The notes under the pieces: generated by a model | What the model saw: only the letters and a program-made list of their open reading frames with translations | The model's database searches: none | What the model was told of the DNA's origin: nothing | Shown: positions 1-6,488 of the stretch, one piece after another | Layout of the letters: every line of letters begins with the position of its first letter | Numbering within the stretch: the first letter of the stretch is position 1 | Program-made: the position numbers and the translations under genes | From: Nitrospinota bacterium | Lineage (GTDB): Bacteria > UBA8248 | Direction: 5' to 3' | DNA length: 6,593 nt | Assembly: GCA_011523725.1 (NCBI GenBank) | Contig: WTGD01000336.1 | Location: 1 to 6,593 of the forward strand

Positions 1-366
1 TTCGCCCGGCTTCATCTCCTCCGCCATGCTCCGGGTCTCCGCTCCCGTGGGTGTGGGCGCGAGGGGGCATTCCTTCTCCAGAAGCCGGGCCAGGCGTTTT
101 GCGACCGGGGCCAGTGAATTTCTGAGGTCGGGTTTTCCCTTGGGCTGGCCGATGTGGGAGGCGATGACGACCCGCGCGCCCTCGTCCAGCAGATAGTTGA
201 TGGTGGGCAGGGCCGCCCGGATGCGGGCGTCGTCCGTGATGTGTCCCTGGTCGTCGAGCGGCACGTTGAAGTCGACGCGCAGGAAAACCCGCTTGCCCGC
301 GACGTCGACGTCCTCGACGCCGAGTTTCGGGTCTCCGTTTTCAATCGTGCTCGTAATCGTCGCCAT
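1..366 (-). CDS. pgk: Phosphoglycerate kinase, N-terminal 122 residues (cut by window edge)
   Basis: Cytosolic glycolytic kinase that passes the acyl phosphate of 1,3-bisphosphoglycerate to ADP, giving 3-phosphoglycerate and ATP. The ATG is at 366 and the frame stays open to base 1, so only the N-terminal substrate-binding domain is present, about 30% of a usual 390-400 residue protein. The family signature RVDFNVP is at residues 30-36 with Asp32 and Asn34. Arg48 in DDARIRAALPTI and His71 in the SHIGQPKGK loop match the substrate-binding basic patch. The loop normally reads SH-L/I-GRPKG; here the arginine is Gln74, an uncommon change (codon CAG). The visible end, KPGE, matches the segment just before the usual LLLENLRF motif. 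The gene starts 14 bases after the gap stop, so it is almost certainly co-transcribed with gap; its ribosome binding site is weak (AGG or GAGG). The N-terminus is about 9 residues longer than in human PGK1, with no better start seen downstream. Confidence 0.95.
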   Translation of the reverse strand, partial: MATITSTIENGDPKLGVEDVDVAGKRVFLRVDFNVPLDDQGHITDDARIRAALPTINYLLDEGARVVIASHIGQPKGKPDLRNSLAPVAKRLARLLEKECPLAPTPTGAETRSMAEEMKPGE

Positions 367-380
367 TGCCTGGAAGCCTC

Positions 381-1385
381 TTAGAGCGCCGCGCCCACTT
401 TCTTGATGAGGTCGACCATCCGGCACGAGAACCCCCATTCGTTGTCGTACCAGGAGATGACCTTGACCATCTTGTTGTCCAGCACTTTCGTCGAAAGGCC
501 GTCTATGGTGGACGACGCCGGGTTCCCGAGGTAATCGACCGACACCAGCGGCTCGTCCGTATAGTCGAGAATCCCCTGGAGCGGGCCGTTCGCCGCCTCT
601 CTCAGAGCGTCGTTCACCTCTTCGGCCGTCACGTCCGCTTCCACCTCGGCCACAAGGTCGACGACCGAAACGTCCTGCGTGGGAACGCGGATCGCCATGC
701 CGTCGAGCTTGCCGTTGAGTTCGGGCAGAACCAGCCCCACCGCTTTCGCGGCGCCCGTGGAGGTGGGGATCATGCTCACCGCCGCGGCGCGCGCGCGCCT
801 CAAGTCCGAATGCGGCAGGTCGAGTATCTTCTGGTCGTTCGTGTATGCGTGCGTCGTGGTCATCAGCCCGTGTTTCACCCTGAATTTCTCGTGCAGCACC
901 TTGGCCACGGGCGCCAGGCAGTTCGTGGTGCAGCTCGCGTTCGAGATGATGTGGTGGGAGGAGTCGTCGTATTTCTCATCGTTCACGCCCAGGACGATGG
1001 TGATGTCCTCATCGGTCGCGGGGGCGGAGATGATGACTTTCTTGGCGCCCGCCTTCAGGTGTTTCTCCGCGTCCGGCCTCTTGGTGAAGATGCCGGTGCT
1101 CTCGACGGCCACCTGCACGCCCATCTCTCCCCAGGGGAGGTTCGCCGGGTCGCGCTCGGAAAGCACCCGGATGGATTTGCCGTTCACCCTGATTTCCGCG
1201 TCGCCTACTTCCACCTCGCCCCCGAAGCGGCCGTGCACCGAGTCGAACTTGAGCAGGTGAGCCAGGGTTTTCGGGTCCGTCAGGTCGTTGACGGCGACGA
1301 ATTCGATGCCGGGGTCGTCCAGCCCCGCGCGGAACAGGTTTCGTCCAATCCTGCCAAAACCGTTGATGCCGACTTTGATGGCCAT
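381..1385 (-). CDS. gap: Glyceraldehyde-3-phosphate dehydrogenase, NAD-type, class I
   Basis: Oxidises glyceraldehyde-3-phosphate with NAD and inorganic phosphate to 1,3-bisphosphoglycerate; reversible, cytosolic, normally a homotetramer. The protein has 334 residues, the usual full length. The Rossmann motif GINGFGRIGR is at 7-16. The active-site motif SNASCTTNC is at 148-156 with catalytic Cys152, and His179 lies in TTTHAYTNDQ. The C-terminal SWYDNEWGFS motif is at 311-320. Cofactor choice: Asp34 ends the second beta strand, and Leu190-Pro191 match the Leu-Pro pair typical of NAD-specific enzymes, which argues against an NADP-type photosynthetic form. The ATG at 1385 is preceded by a purine-rich ribosome binding site (1394-1405). 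The stop is TAA at 381-383, 14 bases before pgk, which catalyses the next step. A sigma70-like promoter lies about 90-115 bases upstream. Nothing is broken or missing. Confidence 0.98.
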   Translation of the reverse strand: MAIKVGINGFGRIGRNLFRAGLDDPGIEFVAVNDLTDPKTLAHLLKFDSVHGRFGGEVEVGDAEIRVNGKSIRVLSERDPANLPWGEMGVQVAVESTGIFTKRPDAEKHLKAGAKKVIISAPATDEDITIVLGVNDEKYDDSSHHIISNASCTTNCLAPVAKVLHEKFRVKHGLMTTTHAYTNDQKILDLPHSDLRRARAAAVSMIPTSTGAAKAVGLVLPELNGKLDGMAIRVPTQDVSVVDLVAEVEADVTAEEVNDALREAANGPLQGILDYTDEPLVSVDYLGNPASSTIDGLSTKVLDNKMVKVISWYDNEWGFSCRMVDLIKKVGAAL

Positions 1386-1393
1386 TCTCTGAA

Positions 1394-1405
1394 CCTCTCT
1401 CCTTT
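1394..1405 (-). promoter_or_regulatory. Ribosome binding site of gap
   Basis: Reading on the minus strand, the purine run AAAGGAGAGAGG ends eight bases before the ATG of gap. It holds two possible anti-16S matches, GAGG at good spacing and GGAG a little further out. This fixes the gap start at 1385 and suggests strong translation, as expected for an abundant glycolytic enzyme. Confidence 0.75.
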
Positions 1406-1473
1406 GAAGCGTTTCGGGGATAAAAATTGTTTGCTCAGGCCTTACGGGCGTTCATTGACTCCTGCGCGGGCGG

Positions 1474-1502
1474 ATTCTACCCGATACGATGGGCGGCTCC
1501 AA
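1474..1502 (-). promoter_or_regulatory. Putative sigma70-type promoter of gap-pgk
   Basis: Minus strand: -35 box TTGGAG (1497-1502), a 17-base spacer (1480-1496) and -10 box TAGAAT (1474-1479). The -10 matches TATAAT at five of six positions and the spacer is ideal; the -35 matches TTGACA only at its first three bases. Transcription would start near 1467, giving a leader of about 80 bases before gap. It lies in the 184-base gap after hyuB, where an independent promoter for a glycolytic pair is expected. This is a pattern match only. Confidence 0.5.
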
Positions 1503-1569
1503 GTGCGCCTGATGGTTTTTACCGCCCTTTGCGCCCTGAATCCGCTGGGTTGAGGAAGATAGTGCGAAA

Positions 1570-3282
1570 TTATTTCCTCTGCCTGCGTTTTCGGGTAGCG
1601 TCCTCATCGACACGGAAGCCCGGCGCGCCGCCCAGAACCACGCCGTAGGCCGACTCCGCCGCCTTCGGCGAGACGAAGCCGCGCAAAACGTCGGCCCGCA
1701 CGTCCTCAGGGTCACGCTCGGCGGGATCGCCCCAACCGCCGCCGCCGGGGGTGGAGACGCGGATCGAATCGCCTTTTGAGAAAGCCGTGGACGCGCCGAC
1801 GGCCGGCGCCCCCACGTTCTTTTTGCCGGAGCGTCGGCGCATCTCGTAAGGCTTTCCGGCGGATGCGCCCGGTCCGCCGGCGGGACCCGCCTCGGCGCTT
1901 CCCGCCGCGCTCGCCGAAACGCCGTCGATGAGCATCCGGTATTCCCGAAAAACCCCCAGGCCGCCGCGCCTGGCGCCCGCGCCGCCCGAGTCCTGCGCGA
2001 GTCCCATCGCCTCGACCCGCACCGGATAGCGCGCCTCCATCACCTCGACGGGCATGCCGCCCGTGGCGCCGAGCGGGGGAACGGCGGATGCCCCGTCTCC
2101 CTCCATGCGCGCGCCCGCGCCTGCGCCGAGGGCTTCCCTCAACAGGTGGAAGCCGCCTTTTTCGTCGTGTCCCCAGAAGCTGAGCGTCCTCAGGTTGTCG
2201 AAGCCCGTGGGCGTGCGTCCGCCCGAGGCTTCGAAGAGCGCTTCGCCGAACGCCGAGAGCAGCTTGCCGAGCGTGAGTGCCCGCAGACCCGTCGGCGCGG
2301 GGAAGCGGGGCGTGAGTATGGTGCCGGGCCCGGGCAAACGCACCTGAAAGGCCCGCAGGGCGCCGTCGTTCAGGGGCGTCTCACTCGCCTCGTCCTGGAG
2401 ATGGAGCAGCATGGGAGCGAGGAGGCGGGTCAGGAACTGCGCGCCTTCTCCCTCGAGAGGGCAGTTGATGGGACCTCGCGCCTGGGGCCCTGCCTCCAGA
2501 TCGACGTGCAGGACGTCTTTTCGCCGCGTGAGCGTGAGCGCGAGTTCATGGGGACCGTTCAAGCCGTCCGTCTCGACGGCGGTTCGGGCCGTCCAGCTTT
2601 TCTCGGGGAGCTGCGGGATGAGCTGGCCGCGGAACGCGAGCTCGCACTCTCTGAGCAGATCGGCGAAACACGCCGTCAGGTTCTCCGTTCCGTACCGCCG
2701 CGTCAGATCCTTGAGGCGCGCCGCGCCGACGCGGAGCGCGCCGAGTTGGGCGTCGATGTCGTCCCCCAGGAGATGGGCCTGGCGGCTGTTGCGCAGGAGC
2801 AGGGTCTTGATGTCCTCGATCGTTTCATCCCCACGCGCGATACGCACCGGCGGGATGAGAACGCCCTCGTGATAGCTCTCGCGCGAGCCGACGCTCGCCC
2901 CGCCGGGCAGCGCGCCGCCCAGGTCGTCGTGGCGTCCCCTGATCTGCAGGAAGGCGATGAGCGCGCCGTCCGCGAACAGGGGGCGGGTGAGGCAGAGTTC
3001 CGCCGCCTCGCCCAGGCCCGCAGGCGGGGTGTAGGGGTCGTTGTGGAGAAAGACGTCGCCCTCGGCCGGCTCGGGATACGCGCGGATGACGGGCGCGGGG
3101 CCGGTGGCGAGCACGCGGCCTGTGAGCGCGCGCCCGAAGCGGTCGAACAGGCAGACCGAGAAATCGCCCGCGTCGCGCAGCGAGGGGCTCCGCCAGATGC
3201 GCGCGAGGAGGTCTTCGACTTCCTCCTCGATGGCGCGCAGCGCCCCCGCCAGGATTTCGCTCACAATCGGGTTCGCGTTCAT
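1570..3282 (-). CDS. Divergent HyuB-type subunit (hydantoinase B/oxoprolinase family)
   Basis: Probable partner subunit of the HyuA-type protein encoded just upstream; together such pairs form cytosolic ATP-dependent amidohydrolases or carboxylases. The protein has 570 residues, normal for HyuB. Family landmarks in order: DFSVCLFD (40-47), GDVFLHNDPY (75-84), RHDDLGG (117-123), YHEGVLIPPVRI (137-148), the N-x-R and GDDIDAQ segment (165-179), GFDNLRT (360-366), DSGGAGARRGGLGVFREYR (431-449) and TPGGGGWGDP (511-520), ending in the typical SPKAAESAYGVVL and a basic tail RKRRQRK. Unusual changes: the family HLPD motif after NDPY reads EAAE (92-95), the HH pair reads Arg117-His118, the usual HMTNTxNTPVE reads PPLGATGGMPVE (402-413), and the RRRF stretch is replaced by an Ala/Gly-rich run (458-476). 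The frame stays open for 373 more codons upstream across hyuA, but family similarity begins only at the ATG at 3282. That ATG overlaps the hyuA stop as ATGA, which points to translational coupling. Substrate unknown. Confidence 0.9.
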   Translation of the reverse strand: MNANPIVSEILAGALRAIEEEVEDLLARIWRSPSLRDAGDFSVCLFDRFGRALTGRVLATGPAPVIRAYPEPAEGDVFLHNDPYTPPAGLGEAAELCLTRPLFADGALIAFLQIRGRHDDLGGALPGGASVGSRESYHEGVLIPPVRIARGDETIEDIKTLLLRNSRQAHLLGDDIDAQLGALRVGAARLKDLTRRYGTENLTACFADLLRECELAFRGQLIPQLPEKSWTARTAVETDGLNGPHELALTLTRRKDVLHVDLEAGPQARGPINCPLEGEGAQFLTRLLAPMLLHLQDEASETPLNDGALRAFQVRLPGPGTILTPRFPAPTGLRALTLGKLLSAFGEALFEASGGRTPTGFDNLRTLSFWGHDEKGGFHLLREALGAGAGARMEGDGASAVPPLGATGGMPVEVMEARYPVRVEAMGLAQDSGGAGARRGGLGVFREYRMLIDGVSASAAGSAEAGPAGGPGASAGKPYEMRRRSGKKNVGAPAVGASTAFSKGDSIRVSTPGGGGWGDPAERDPEDVRADVLRGFVSPKAAESAYGVVLGGAPGFRVDEDATRKRRQRK

Positions 3283-5426
3283 TTCCACGCCGCTCCCACG
3301 CCGTGATCGCCCGTCGGCCTGCCGGCGCGCTCGTCGCGCTCGAAGACTTCGGAGCGGAAGCGCATCACCAGGTTCCCGTACCTGTCCACGCGGGCTTCCT
3401 GCCTGGGGTAGATGGCTGTCGTGCTGCCGAAACTCTCCACGATGGCGGGTCCTGGGATGTAGTTGCCCTCGAGCAGCCGCTCTCTGTAATAGACCGGCGT
3501 GTCGTGGAACCCGCCCAGCTCCTTGAACCAGACGAGGCGCGCGCCCTTGTAGGCCTCCTCCGGGCTGTCGTCGCCCGCGGGGATGAGGGGCAGGTTCGGC
3601 GGTTCCGTCATGCCGATACCCGTGACGCGCAGGTGCACGATCTCGACCGGGCGGCTGCCCTTGTGGTTGTAGGTGTAGCGGCGCTGATAGAGGGTGTGGA
3701 AGCGCTCGAAGGCCTCCGCCAGGACCGGTGGGGTGATGTAGCCGCCGGGCACGTCCACCTCGATCTCGGTGGCCTCTCCCTGGTAGCGCATCTCGGCGGT
3801 TCGGCGCATCATCCGCCGGTGGCCGGGAACCCCCTCGCTTTCGAGGCCCGCCGCCGCCTGCGCTTCGAGTTTCTCGTACGCGTCGCCCAGGGCTTCGGGC
3901 TGGACGTTTTCTTCGGATTGATAGTGCGCCGCAGCGTGGTCGTTCACCAGGTCGACGACTTCGAGGCCGAACGCGCTCGTCATGCCCGCGAAGGGCGGGA
4001 CGATGACGGTGTCGATTTCGAGCAGTTCGGCCACGAGGCCCGCCGTCAGGGGGCCCGAGCCGCCGAAGGCCATCAGGGCGAAGTTCTTGGGAGAGATGCC
4101 CCGCTGTACCGTCGCGCGGCGCACCGCGTGGGTCTGGTTCCAGGCGGCGATCTCGACCACGCCCGAGGCCATCTCGTGGGGGTTCATGTCGAACCCGCGC
4201 GCCAGATCGCGCATGGCCTTCATGGCGAGCGCCTTGTTGAGCTTCACCTCGCCGCCCGCAAGGTGGAGTGGGCTGCGCGCGAGGAGCAGGTTCGCGTCGG
4301 TGAGGGTGGGCTCCTGGCCGCCCTTGCCGTAGCAGATGGGGCCCGGGTCCGCGCCCGCGCTCCTTGGGCCGACGCGCAGCCGTCCCTCCGGGCTTCGCCA
4401 CGCGACCGACCCGCCGCCGGTGCCGATGGTGACGACGTCGATCATCGGCATCCTCAAATAGAACTCATCGAGCTGGTGCCGGGTGGCGCGCTTGGCCTCG
4501 CCGCCCTCGATGACGGCGATGTCGGTCGAGGTGCCGCCCCCGTCCAGGGTGATGAGTTGCTCGTGTCCCGAGAGTTTCCCGAGAAACGCAGCGGAGAGCG
4601 CGCCCGCGGCAGGTCCCGAGAGCACGGTGCCGATGGGCCGCTTGGCGATTTCGGGTGCTGTGGAGACGCCGCCGTTGCTCTTCATGATCATGAAGGGCGC
4701 GCCACCGAGCGTATCCTCGATTTTCTTCGATGCTTTCTCGACGTAATCCTTGATGCGCGGCTTGATGCACGCGTCGAGAAGCGTTGTGATGGCGCGCTCG
4801 TATTCGCCGGGCTCGGGGATGACCTCGCTCGATATGCTCACGAAGCATTCCGGGTATTCGCGCTCGAAGGCTTCGAGAATCAATTCTTCGTGCGCCGGGT
4901 TGGCGTAGGCGTGGAGCAGGCACACCCCCACGGAGCCGATCTTCTGTCCCTTGAACCACCTGGCGAGCTTGAGCGCGTCCTGTTCGTTGAGAGATTCGAG
5001 AACTTCGCCCGATGCCGAGATTCTCTCTCGCGCCTCGCGGACACGTTCGGGGGGAACCAGCGCGTCGCGCGGTTTCTGGAGCAGGGGGGCGGCGTAATTG
5101 GGCCTCCCTGCGCCGTTCGCCCCGCCGATCTCCAGCAGATGGCGGAAACCGCCCGTGACGATGAAACCAAGGTCCTCGAAGCGGCGCTCCAGGATGGCGT
5201 TCGTCGCCACCGTCGTCCCGTGGAAGACGCCGTTCACCATGGCGGGGCGGATCTTGGTCTCGGAGAGGATTTTCCGGATGCCCTGGATCAGACCCTCACT
5301 GAAATCGGCGGGCGTCGTCGGCGTCTTGGTGGTGAAGACCTCGCCGGTATCGGAGCGCACGCCGACCACGTCGGTGAACGTGCCGCCGGTGTCGATGCCG
5401 ATGCGAAGTCCGCGTTTCGTGGTCAT
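3279..5426 (-). CDS. HyuA-type ATP-dependent subunit (hydantoinase A/oxoprolinase family)
   Basis: Nucleotide-binding subunit of a HyuA/HyuB enzyme; relatives include 5-oxoprolinase, N-methylhydantoinase and the beta-type subunits of acetone and acetophenone carboxylases. They use ATP to activate a cyclic amide or ketone in the cytosol. The protein has 715 residues, the usual size. An N-terminal domain opens with the ASKHA-type phosphate loop GIDTGGTFTD (10-19) and HGTTVATNA (69-77). The core domain has MKSNGG (248-253), SGPAAGA (270-276), the second phosphate loop LDGGGTSTD (294-302), TIGTGGGSVAW (333-343), VGPRSAGADPGP (352-363), CYGKGG (365-370), TLTDAN (374-379) and AFGGSGPL (453-460). 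The family His after GPL is Thr461. The C-terminal domain has YTYNHKGSRPVEIVHLRV (584-601) and GPAIVESFGSTT (659-670). The start at 5426 is the only ATG, GTG or TTG in frame after the preceding stop; its ribosome binding site is weak, so coupling to the upstream Nudix gene is likely. No AcxC-like third subunit is nearby, which argues mildly against a ketone carboxylase. Confidence 0.95.
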   Translation of the reverse strand: MTTKRGLRIGIDTGGTFTDVVGVRSDTGEVFTTKTPTTPADFSEGLIQGIRKILSETKIRPAMVNGVFHGTTVATNAILERRFEDLGFIVTGGFRHLLEIGGANGAGRPNYAAPLLQKPRDALVPPERVREARERISASGEVLESLNEQDALKLARWFKGQKIGSVGVCLLHAYANPAHEELILEAFEREYPECFVSISSEVIPEPGEYERAITTLLDACIKPRIKDYVEKASKKIEDTLGGAPFMIMKSNGGVSTAPEIAKRPIGTVLSGPAAGALSAAFLGKLSGHEQLITLDGGGTSTDIAVIEGGEAKRATRHQLDEFYLRMPMIDVVTIGTGGGSVAWRSPEGRLRVGPRSAGADPGPICYGKGGQEPTLTDANLLLARSPLHLAGGEVKLNKALAMKAMRDLARGFDMNPHEMASGVVEIAAWNQTHAVRRATVQRGISPKNFALMAFGGSGPLTAGLVAELLEIDTVIVPPFAGMTSAFGLEVVDLVNDHAAAHYQSEENVQPEALGDAYEKLEAQAAAGLESEGVPGHRRMMRRTAEMRYQGEATEIEVDVPGGYITPPVLAEAFERFHTLYQRRYTYNHKGSRPVEIVHLRVTGIGMTEPPNLPLIPAGDDSPEEAYKGARLVWFKELGGFHDTPVYYRERLLEGNYIPGPAIVESFGSTTAIYPRQEARVDRYGNLVMRFRSEVFERDERAGRPTGDHGVGAAWK

Positions 5427-5465
5427 GGCTTGAGCGTCTCTATGTGTTTCGTGTGATCCACCATT

Positions 5466-5963
5466 TCATTTCACCGGTATTTCGTTGTGGCGGCTCCGGC
5501 CACCTTTACCGAGAACGACCTCGGCGATTGTCTTCGCTGTCTCAATTTGTTTTGGAAATTCCACCATGACCTCGAAAGCCGCCATATCCACCCATTTGTA
5601 GTCGAGGTGCAAATCTGAATTGACCTCAACGTCCTTATTGGTCAGACGGCAGGCTGCGTTCGGTACAAGCATTACCGTGTCGTAATGAGCGTCGAAATAC
5701 GCATTCACCGAATCCAGGGAGAAAACACGTATCGGGCGTTGCCCGGTCTTTTCGATCGCCTGCCGCAAGAAAGCTTCGCTGAATTTCTCGCCTTCCTTTA
5801 TTTTTCCCGACACCGGCTGCCACACGCCGGGCAAGGCGACGTCTGTGCGCCGCTTCAGAAGCAGAAATTCCAGGCCGCCGCCGGTCGGGAGAAAATACGG
5901 ATAAATGTTCACATAAAGCAAACCCGCCGGCCTGAGGCGCGAGTGAAATTGCTCAATGGTCAT
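5466..5963 (-). CDS. Nudix-fold protein with a degenerate Nudix box
   Basis: A 165-residue small Nudix-type protein; family members hydrolyse nucleoside diphosphates linked to another group. The segment YVNIYPYFLPTGGG (17-30), LEFLLLKRRTD (31-41) and PGVWQPVSGKIKEGE (45-59) is the usual first strand and approach to the Nudix box, similar in layout to dihydroneopterin-triphosphate and dATP pyrophosphohydrolase types; DYKWVDMAAF (121-130) fits the late strand. Aligned to G-x5-E-x7-REUxEExGU, the box keeps Gly53, Glu59, Arg67, Glu71 and Gly74. The first glutamate of REUxEE is Gln68 and the last is Lys72, so metal binding and hydrolysis are probably weakened or lost, and it may bind a nucleotide or act as a sensor. 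The gene starts 17 bases after the EamA stop and ends 39 bases before hyuA, with a weak ribosome binding site. Its GC content, about 54% by count, is well below its neighbours, which suggests later acquisition. Confidence 0.82.
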   Translation of the reverse strand: MTIEQFHSRLRPAGLLYVNIYPYFLPTGGGLEFLLLKRRTDVALPGVWQPVSGKIKEGEKFSEAFLRQAIEKTGQRPIRVFSLDSVNAYFDAHYDTVMLVPNAACRLTNKDVEVNSDLHLDYKWVDMAAFEVMVEFPKQIETAKTIAEVVLGKGGRSRHNEIPVK

Positions 5964-5980
5964 CTTTCAGTGGTTCCCAC

Positions 5981-6403
5981 CTATCGCGTGAAAAGGTATG
6001 CGGCCAGGGCGGCACAGACGAGCCCGCCCACCTTGGCGGGCGTGAAGCCCTCGCCCAGATAGATCGCCGCCAGAATCGCCGTAACGCCCGGATAAAGCGC
6101 CGAAAGCGCCACCACGCCCGCCGTCTGGCCTTGCGCCTTCGCGAGCGCCAGCACCAGGAAGAGCATGGCCAGCAGGGTGGCCACCGTGGCGACCACGGGC
6201 AGCCACATGACGTCCCAGCGCATCGGCGGCAAGGGAAACTGCCTGCTCAGGACGGCGATGACGACGACGACGGCGGTGGTGACGCCCATTCCCATGAGGT
6301 GCGGCATGGCGCCCAGGCGCTCCTGGCCCAGCTTCATGAAGAACCCCCAGACGCCGAAGCACAGGACGGCGAGCAGGGTGAGGCTCAAGGCGGTCGTATT
6401 CAT
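5981..6403 (-). CDS. Single-domain EamA/DMT-family membrane protein
   Basis: A 140-residue very hydrophobic protein of the drug/metabolite transporter superfamily, placed in the inner membrane. Hydrophobic stretches suitable as membrane helices lie at about 4-24, 36-54, 67-89, 95-116 and 122-138. The EamA hallmark is in the second half: SALYPGVTAILAAIYLGE (101-118), followed by AKVGGLVCAALAAYLF. Usual EamA transporters carry two such domains and about ten helices; this one has a single domain, like the known group of about 140-residue EamA proteins that presumably act as dimers. Longer starts (TTG at 6472) exist, but the ATG at 6403 is preceded by TTTGGAGAAGACG, a strong ribosome binding site at six bases, and a polar 23-residue extension would be atypical, so the short form is chosen. 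The TAG stop is 17 bases before the Nudix gene. It may export or import a metabolite related to the HyuA/HyuB reaction; that is inference from position only. Confidence 0.85.
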   Translation of the reverse strand: MNTTALSLTLLAVLCFGVWGFFMKLGQERLGAMPHLMGMGVTTAVVVVIAVLSRQFPLPPMRWDVMWLPVVATVATLLAMLFLVLALAKAQGQTAGVVALSALYPGVTAILAAIYLGEGFTPAKVGGLVCAALAAYLFTR

Positions 6404-6475
6404 CGTCTTCTCCAAAGGCGAATGTTTCTCGCGCGGCGGGCCGTTCGTCCAGAAGGGCGATTTTCCGGCCAACGC

Positions 6476-6488
6476 GCCGCAAAGCGGC
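6476..6488. repeat. Perfect short hairpin GCCGC-N3-GCGGC
   Basis: GCCGC (6476-6480) and GCGGC (6484-6488) are perfect inverted copies with a three-base loop. The hairpin lies directly downstream of the putative -10 box, so it would fall at the very 5' end of the EamA transcript, where it could stabilise the message or form part of an operator. No T-run follows, so it is not a terminator. Confidence 0.4.

Larger units (their letters stand above)
1386..1569. other. Intergenic region between hyuB and gap
   Basis: This 184-base gap carries the putative gap promoter (1474-1502), the gap ribosome binding site (1394-1405) and a six-codon open frame in the gap leader (1435-1455, MNARKA). No stem-loop followed by a T-run was found after the hyuB stop, so no intrinsic terminator separates hyuB from gap; rho-dependent ending or read-through are both possible. 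Open frames crossing the region on either strand show no family resemblance. Confidence 0.6.

Noticed and set aside
366..1553. Long plus-strand open frame of about 395 codons antisense to gap
   Set aside because: Shadow of gap on the opposite strand; no recognisable domain, and gap has complete catalytic motifs.
1510..1569. Search for an intrinsic terminator after hyuB
   Set aside because: The G-rich blocks here are direct rather than inverted copies and do not pair; the short A/T run near 1516-1521 has no stem before it.
2146..3306. Plus-strand open frame of about 386 codons antisense to hyuB
   Set aside because: Compositional by-product of GC-rich coding DNA; Arg/Glu/Ala-rich, no motif, no ribosome binding site of note.
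3283..4401. Upstream extension of the hyuB frame to about 943 residues
   Set aside because: The extra 373 codons lie inside hyuA in another frame and give Arg/Pro/Gly-rich sequence without HyuB similarity. HyuB homology starts at the ATG at 3282, which overlaps the hyuA stop.
3303..5456. 717-codon open frame on the plus strand, antisense to hyuA
   Set aside because: It covers almost exactly the hyuA gene and shows no family motifs, only His/Arg/Val/Asp-rich sequence typical of the opposite strand of a GC-rich gene. hyuA carries all the conserved motifs.
6404..6472. Longer EamA start (TTG at 6472) adding 23 residues
   Set aside because: The added segment is polar, the TTG lacks a good ribosome binding site, and the ATG at 6403 has GGAG at ideal spacing and starts directly before the first membrane helix.
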